Source of the DNA: Trichoplusia ni
Lineage: Eukaryota > Arthropoda > Insecta > Lepidoptera > Noctuidae
Length of the DNA: 64,000 bases
Direction of reading: 5' to 3'
Assembly (NCBI RefSeq): GCF_003590095.1
Contig: NC_039489.1
Span: forward strand, 3,224,001 to 3,288,000
Position numbers and translations under genes: made by a program. This document shows, one piece after another, positions 58,806 through 64,000 of this stretch; position 1 is the first letter of the stretch, and each line of letters starts with the position of its first letter. The notes under the pieces were generated by a model, which saw nothing but the letters and a program-made list of their open reading frames with translations, did no database searches and was not told the DNA's origin.

Positions 58806-59690
58806 AAATACTTTCCTACTATCCCTAAAAAGTCAATTCTTAAAAGCGTCCTGTTTTTTGGCACGTGTTACGTAAATATGTTATGAACCCAACGCATAAT
58901 GACTTAAAAGCCCAATACTCGACGCCCGGACTAACGAATGTTCGAAAACCGTATTCGTGAATTTATTTTTTGTGAAAAACTTAGGAATTGATGCACTGAG
59001 CTATATCACGAGGACTCTTGACGTAGAATAATGAGAAATCTCAACGCTGTATTGTGACGAATGAAACTTTGTATTTATAGTGTTAGAATATAGGTTTCTA
59101 TTATAATTGATGAACGTTCAATAACAACTGTGAACAGTTACATAATGCTCGCCTGCCTAATGAGAATGGACGGAACGCGCAATTAGTTTATATATTATAC
59201 AACCTATACCTACGTGTGGTATCGGTAAATCTTATGAAGACAATGTAGACATAATAATATGACTTAATGTGAATCCTGAATGACTTTCTAAAAGAGAAAT
59301 GTCTCATAATCAGTTAATACCCTGTCTACAAATATTAATGTAAACCAATACCTTACCTAAGCATTTCTATAACCGCCTTAATTCTAAAATATGATTTTAA
59401 ACCTATTCTAGTTTTGCTTGAACGTGAAAGTAACGCTTTACCTAACTTACCTATAAAACGTGCAATTTGACCAATTCTTGTCTTTATACAATCTAGATAA
59501 GTCGATGTAAATAGTAGTTGTAATTATGCACGGTATGCAAAAACTGCCTTAAAGTTAGCATATTCACATTTCACGACATAGCCTTATTTTATACCCTAGA
59601 TGTAATATAGATATTATAGGTTACTTTTAAGTATATTAGTTATCTACACTTTGATTCACTGAAATAAACCCTTTCGTTTGTTACTTGGTT
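58806..59690 (+). other. 3' untranslated region of the EF-hand gene
   Basis: No open frame. The best polyadenylation signal is AATAAA at 59663-59668, followed by a T/G-rich stretch (CGTTTGTTACTTGGTTTT). Confidence 0.6.
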
Positions 59691-61546
59691 TTATCATTTT
59701 TTACCTGTTTAAAATACCATCACCCTAAGAATAAGCTTTGGTCAGTTGAGCTTGATATTCCTACGATCTGCGTACATGTATTCCGAAAGCTATACAGACT
59801 TAATTCAGTTCAGTTTTGCGACTTGTAGTGTTGGTAATAAACTGGCAACATCTCGAAATATATGTGAAGCTATCACTACGCGGTTCGCTAGTAAAACATG
59901 ATACATTTGGTCGGCCTCAGGAACAGAAGGACTTTTAAAAGCTTCACATGATTGATGGCGGGTTGAAAAGATTCCTGGCTTCTACATCCCGGTTCACCAT
60001 TTTGGACATTTTCACAAATCATCATTAATCATCCGAAGCTCTGACAAATAAGTACGTTGTATTTTTTAGTTATTTTATTTCTACTAGCCTTTGAAAGGAT
60101 GTCCTTCAGTAGGGAAATGAACTATCTATTCGTAATGGTCCGACAAACAGAACCGCTCTAATTTGGGACACAATTCCTAGAATTCGACCCAAAATAGTTT
60201 ACAAAATTAAACGAAGTAAATGTTTCCTCTGCGTTGAATTAATTTTTCAGGCAAACATTGAACGTCGACCGGTTCCTACAATTGGATGAATTGACTAAAA
60301 AAGGTGTATTCCATGAATGGCAGACAGAATAAACAACATGGTACTTAACTACGTATATACCTAGATTAAATTTAATGCATGTAAAGCGTTGGCAACATAA
60401 GGTAAGCACTTTAAACTTGACTAAAAACATGCATGCATCGAGTTTGAAAACCCTTTTCAACAAGGTCTGAATAGAGAACGGTCTGTTATTTAGGAAAGGC
60501 TAAAATAGAGCGCATATTATTCAGGTTCAAAAAAGTTTGTAACTTATAAAAGCTAATAACTTTTTTTTCTTAATAATCAACAAACGGCTCCCGCACTAGG
60601 TACGTTTTGCAACGCATTATAAAAGAAAAATATTAAGGCCCAAGAACATTGTCAAAGTCCGTCTTCTGATAGGAGAAAAGAAAAACTAGATTATTAATTT
60701 CGGGAGTTTAAAAACACGAACGGCTTTCACGGGTCATTAGCATACTGTTAAAAAGTTGCTTTTTTAAGTGAGTCATCGCAATTATTATAGGATCGCCAGC
60801 TAGCCTGATATTGTTTTCGCAACTCCGTAATAGCATCATTAAACGCGAGCGGGCCAACATTTTTCCCGAGCAATATACCGCCATGATAAATGGCGCGCAA
60901 TATTTATCGATGTTATGTTGGTAACAACCACTGCAGGTTTTCAGGCAACGGCAGCTGGAGCGAATGCCTATGCTGTGACTTACGGATTTATTACTTTTCT
61001 TAAATCTTTTATTGATTCCTTAGTAAAGTTTATACCGACTTGCAGGACTAAAAGGCGATGACGAATTTAGAACGATTGTAATATCATTTTTTTTTATTGT
61101 TGTTGATTTTTAAGAAAGATAGATTTTATTTTGCTTTAAGTTTTAGATGTATAGTTCACGCAACTAACATATGCAGTAAATTAGCATAAATTTACTTCAA
61201 AATATACCAGAAAAACAAAAGCTATATTTTTGATTGATTGTTAGAAGACCTTCCATAAGTAGGGACAAAAAACAAATTTGCAGATAACCTTTTGGGACGA
61301 GGAGTAACAACAATAATTGTATTACATATCTCCCATGAGACCCGTATCAACAGTAAGCCTTGCAAAGTGCCCGATCCTTTTCTAGAGGGTTCTCAAGTAG
61401 GGCGGAAGTGTGTGACAAATAATAACAAAAACATCAACGATTGAATTTATATTTATATTAAAACATTTGATGATAATAAACGCGATACAAAACTTTACTT
61501 AAAAGATACGTATAAAACATGGAATATTTATAAAACTTTGTTTTTT
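59691..61546. other. Intergenic stretch between the EF-hand and CutC genes
   Basis: The two genes converge. AT-rich with no gene or named repeat. Confidence 0.55.
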
Positions 61547-61589
61547 TTTATTATTTACGCTGATAGCCAGTCTTTTCTTCGTCACCGCA

Positions 61590-62180
61590 TTATTTATATC
61601 GGTGATTCAGTAATAGCTTCATTCTATGTACAGTATTCTCATCACAGACATAAATATGTTCACTATCACTTGTGCCCATACTCAAGCTATTTTTAACTTT
61701 CGGTAAAAATTGTATACGCTTACAAGAACTGTGGACAATTGTACATCCCATATCAACCCAAGTCTTCGCATTGTGGAGATTTATTCCCGCTCCGGGCATT
61801 ATCTCAATATTGCTACCAAACTGTTTCATCAGCAACTGTATCAAATTGATAGCTTCATCTTCATTTGCGCTGGCTCTTTGTCCGCTTGTCATAAGTCTAC
61901 TAAAACCAAGTTCGATTAATTTTTCAACAGCAGCCGTAGAATCAGTGCATACATCGAAGGCTCTGTGAAATGTTAAGGGTACGGGACAAGCCGCCTGCAT
62001 AAACTCCAGACAACTATTTTTATCGATCTGTTGAGTATCCGTGAGGGCGCCAAAAACAAATCTGTCAACACCGATGTCTTTGAACACGTCTACATCTGAT
62101 AACATCGTGTCCATTTCCTCCTCCGAATAATGAAAGTCGGAGCCGGTCCGGCATCTGATCATTACGTTCACTTTTGGTGC
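61590..62180 (-). CDS. CutC terminal exon
   Basis: Phase 0 acceptor, 591 nt including TAA. Covers about three quarters of a CutC barrel with the family motifs MIR..GSDF.Y, VFGALT, TFHRAFD, TSG and MPGAGI in order, uninterrupted. Confidence 0.88.
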   Translation of the reverse strand, partial: APKVNVMIRCRTGSDFHYSEEEMDTMLSDVDVFKDIGVDRFVFGALTDTQQIDKNSCLEFMQAACPVPLTFHRAFDVCTDSTAAVEKLIELGFSRLMTSGQRASANEDEAINLIQLLMKQFGSNIEIMPGAGINLHNAKTWVDMGCTIVHSSCKRIQFLPKVKNSLSMGTSDSEHIYVCDENTVHRMKLLLNHRYK

Positions 62181-62343
62181 CTGAACAGAGCAAACAAGGT
62201 TTAGCAAGGAATAAATAAGTAAGTACTGGTATTAACACACTCCATTTATCAACTAAACCTACCTTCGTTAATTTATCGCAACCGCATGCGCGACATGATT
62301 TACGGATCTGTTTTCCGGCTTCTATATTACTGACCTGGAACAT
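61590..62343 (-). CDS. CutC-family protein, 5' end incomplete or damaged
   Basis: CutC proteins are TIM-barrel proteins linked with copper homeostasis; the biochemical activity is not settled. The terminal exon (62180 down to 61590, 196 residues and stop) is clear: VMIRCRTGSDFHYSEEEMD, FVFGALTDTQQIDKNSCLEF, PVPLTFHRAFDVC, LGFSRLMTSGQ, IEIMPGAGINL and a C-terminus with SMGTSDSEHIYVCD. Its acceptor is TGCTCTGTTCAG. A preceding phase-0 exon is proposed at 62334-62263 (or from ATG 62343), donor AAG/GTAGGT. It gives VSNIEAGKQIRKSCRACGCD and LTK, a poor match for the barrel start. The conserved E(V/L)C...GADRIELC...SEGGLTPS region is not visible. Upstream exons may lie beyond the retroelement to the right. 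Possible AATAAA at 61552-61547 (minus). Confidence 0.75.
62263..62334 (-). CDS. Doubtful CutC upstream exon
   Basis: 72 nt between CCAG/GTCAGT and AAG/GTAGGT, the only frame without a stop. The 24 residues are Cys- and Lys-rich and align weakly, if at all, to the CutC N-terminus. Could be a real divergent exon or intron sequence. Confidence 0.3.
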
Positions 62344-62439
62344 AATATAATAATGTACCTGGTGATATTCAACAGAATTGAAACTGTCTCCAAAAAAAAC
62401 AAAACAAAAAGATACATGGGTCATGACTTCATATCAAGG

Positions 62440-62677
62440 TCACACAAGGACCACGTTTGTTACTTAAAATAATTAGGTAATAAGATTACTTTACACATGA
62501 CTTCCCGGTACTTGACACAGGAAGCCATTATGACTATAACTATAACCCTTTGTTTATACAAGTATAGTTGATAAGTATTCATGTAGCTTTTAATAGAAAT
62601 AAAGATCAGTCTTGCTTGGCTCTTCCAGCGGAACACATTTGTTTTTAAAAACCCTTTTTCCTGCGCCCGCTACCATC
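62440..62677 (+). mobile_element. Errantivirus 5' LTR, left border unresolved
   Basis: A gypsy-type LTR is inferred from what follows it. It holds AATAAA (62598 region, in GAAATAAAGATC) directly before the initiator-like TCAGTC (about 62606), an arrangement seen in insect errantivirus LTRs, and ends before the primer-binding-site-like sequence. The left edge and the other LTR are not in view. Confidence 0.4.
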
Positions 62678-62693
62678 TAGCGTAGTCGGTACG
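62678..62693 (+). other. Primer-binding-site-like sequence
   Basis: TAGCGTAGTCGGTACG differs from the errantivirus-type PBS TGGCGCAGTCGGTAGG at three positions (two of them transitions). It sits where the tRNA primer site should be between LTR and gag. Confidence 0.5.
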
Positions 62694-63011
62694 TCGTGAC
62701 CTAAACGGTTGAGAGCTTTAAAGCATTTTCATTCAAGCAAGTATCCGCGATACGCGAAAGAACCTACAGTGGGTGAACAAAGTGACAAAAGCAGCAGCAC
62801 CACCACCAGCACAAGTAGCGGCACCAGCAGTTTGGGGCAGACTCAAGCTTCAAAATTGGCAATGTTCGTGGGGTAAGCATCCACTCTGTTTATTCCCGAG
62901 ATCCTTCTACCACTTCCCTATCACATTCAAAGAATCTTAGTGTGTCTAGTGTTATTTTTATAAGTAACGCACAGTTTATTGCTACATAATATTTCTAATT
63001 ACGACATTACA
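62694..63011 (+). other. Errantivirus leader
   Basis: Untranslated leader between the PBS and gag. Contains an ACC/AGC-rich stretch (62790-62835) and a possible splice donor TGG/GTAAGC at about 62872, the kind of leader donor used for spliced env messages. Confidence 0.4.
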
Positions 63012-63653
63012 ATGGCTCAAGGAAAGATTATCGTCGATGACAAATCTTTAATATTCAAAGAAAAGAAAAAAGAGACCAAGTACTCTGCCTTCGCAAAAGT
63101 CCTGCCCACTTACGATGGGAATAGGAGAACATTAGCGTTCTACATAGAGAATGTGGAAAACGCACTAGAATTAATACATGACACCGAGGATTTTAACATG
63201 ACTTGCCTTATTAAGAACAAATTAAAAGGTAAAGCTGCTGATGCACTTTCAGAGAACCCAAGTGCAAGATCCTGGATAGAGATAAAACAGGTACTGTTAA
63301 AGAAATTTGGTGAACTCAGGACGACAGGTGAACTTGTGTACGCTTTAACGCATGTCACAAGAGACAACAGCTCATTAGATGCCTTTAGTGACCGAATCAG
63401 GGAACTAATGACCGCACTAATCACAGCCGAACCGGATAAGCAAATACATTACGAGCAAATCGCACTAGAGACGTTCTTTAGAAGCTTAAATCCTATAACG
63501 TCACTATCAATAAAAATGAAGCATGTGGAGAACCTAGATCAAGCCGTTATACTAGCCAAACAGGAGGAAGTAGACCTCAGAGCTAGACGAATTCAACTTA
63601 GTAAAACAAATCCCAATTCAATAAAAAACCGAGTACTTTTATTGAAAAGATAA
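63012..63653 (+). CDS. Errantivirus gag-like protein, short
   Basis: 213 residues from ATG 63012 to TAA. Resembles Ty3/gypsy capsid: KYSAFAKVLPTYDGNRRTLA, FYIENVENALELI, LKGKAADALSE, RSWIEIKQVLLKKFGE, SLDAFSDRIRELM and IALETFFRSLNPI. Insect errantivirus gag is usually around twice as long, so part seems lost. An A-AAA-AAC heptamer (63623-63629) lies in frame shortly before the stop, the form of a -1 ribosomal frameshift site. It serves particle assembly in the intact element. This copy is probably non-functional because pol is absent downstream. Confidence 0.75.
   Translation: MAQGKIIVDDKSLIFKEKKKETKYSAFAKVLPTYDGNRRTLAFYIENVENALELIHDTEDFNMTCLIKNKLKGKAADALSENPSARSWIEIKQVLLKKFGELRTTGELVYALTHVTRDNSSLDAFSDRIRELMTALITAEPDKQIHYEQIALETFFRSLNPITSLSIKMKHVENLDQAVILAKQEEVDLRARRIQLSKTNPNSIKNRVLLLKR
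63623..63629 (+). promoter_or_regulatory. Candidate -1 frameshift heptamer
   Basis: A AAA AAC in the gag frame (ATA AAA AAC). The -1 frame stays open from here into the env-like segment through the window end. No downstream structure was tested. Confidence 0.4.
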
Positions 63654-63699
63654 AGATAACCTACATAAAAATAAAACAAAAACGTCTAATTCGAAACCA

Positions 63700-64000
63700 A
63701 TTTCTTTACAGTAACTATAATATATTCAATCAAATTGAAAGCGCTTTTAAGCAACTTTACGATAGACTAGGAACGCTAGCAAATGCAATAACATTCTCAC
63801 ACTTAGAAAAAATGCACGCTACCGCTAAAAATATCAACATTTCTAATTTCGAAAAACAAAACGATATTAGCGGTAAAGTATCCGCCCCAAATATTAACAG
63901 TATTCATTTGTGGCAAAAGGCCATCAAAGTAAAAGCTAACAGCACTAATGAAACACTGAATTTCATACTAGACATACATATCGTTGCCATACAACTTCCT
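63700..64000 (+). pseudogene. Errantivirus env fragment, runs off the window
   Basis: Open to the window end. YNIFNQIESAFKQLYDRLGT, LANAITFSHLEKMH and ATAKNINISNFEKQ match the coiled-coil and NAITFxxL motif of errantivirus env, related to the baculovirus F fusion protein family. The N-terminal part (surface subunit, cleavage site and fusion peptide) is absent. It follows gag by about 50 bp where pol should be, so a large internal deletion is inferred. Annotated as a broken gene. Confidence 0.65.

Noticed and set aside
61672..61968. 98-codon + strand frame
   Set aside because: Antisense shadow of the CutC exon.
63140..63424. 94-codon minus-strand frame
   Set aside because: Antisense shadow of the gag-like frame.

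Overview
The window reads as nuclear DNA of a lepidopteran insect (moth or butterfly). The evidence is AT-rich intergenic DNA, long introns with GT-AG ends, tRNA-headed SINEs and LINE tails of types I recognise from Lepidoptera, an insect-type errantivirus (gypsy-like) fragment, and a piggyBac-family element. Nothing is prokaryotic: there are no operons, ribosome binding sites or CRISPR arrays. All family names come from reading the sequence. No database search was run.

Layout. About 1-28.2 kb holds no gene I can support, only dispersed repeats (several SINEs, LINE tails, microsatellites, short palindromes). About 28.2-31.3 kb is a piggyBac-like element with an uninterrupted 678-codon transposase frame. 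It probably has a 13-codon first exon joined across a 443-bp intron, and inverted subterminal repeats lie on both sides of the transposase. From 34.07 to about 59.7 kb on the + strand lies one multi-exon gene for a divergent EF-hand protein related to sarcoplasmic Ca-binding proteins/calexcitin. It has at least two starts: an upstream one (partly outside what I can see) adding a Ser/Lys-rich N-terminus from exons 34074-34324 and 37781-37995, and an internal TATA-associated first exon at 50861-50894. Both splice in phase to five shared exons (54503-58805). The internal start gives a complete 282-residue protein. A small, very basic single-exon ORF (49472-49732) is nested in its longest intron.

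About 61.59-62.34 kb (minus strand) holds the 3' part of a CutC-family gene, with a clear large terminal exon and a doubtful upstream exon. Right beyond it, on the + strand, is the 5' end of a defective errantivirus: a probable LTR edge, a primer-binding-site-like sequence, a short gag, then an env-like segment running off the window. The pol region between gag and env is missing.

The most informative points are the piggyBac element whose putative transposase-binding repeats sit inside its own intron, the alternative promoter of the EF-hand gene, the gag/env junction with a retained frameshift heptamer, and several near-perfect long hairpins (32482-32543, 57552-57632, 44390-44427, 14835-14871).
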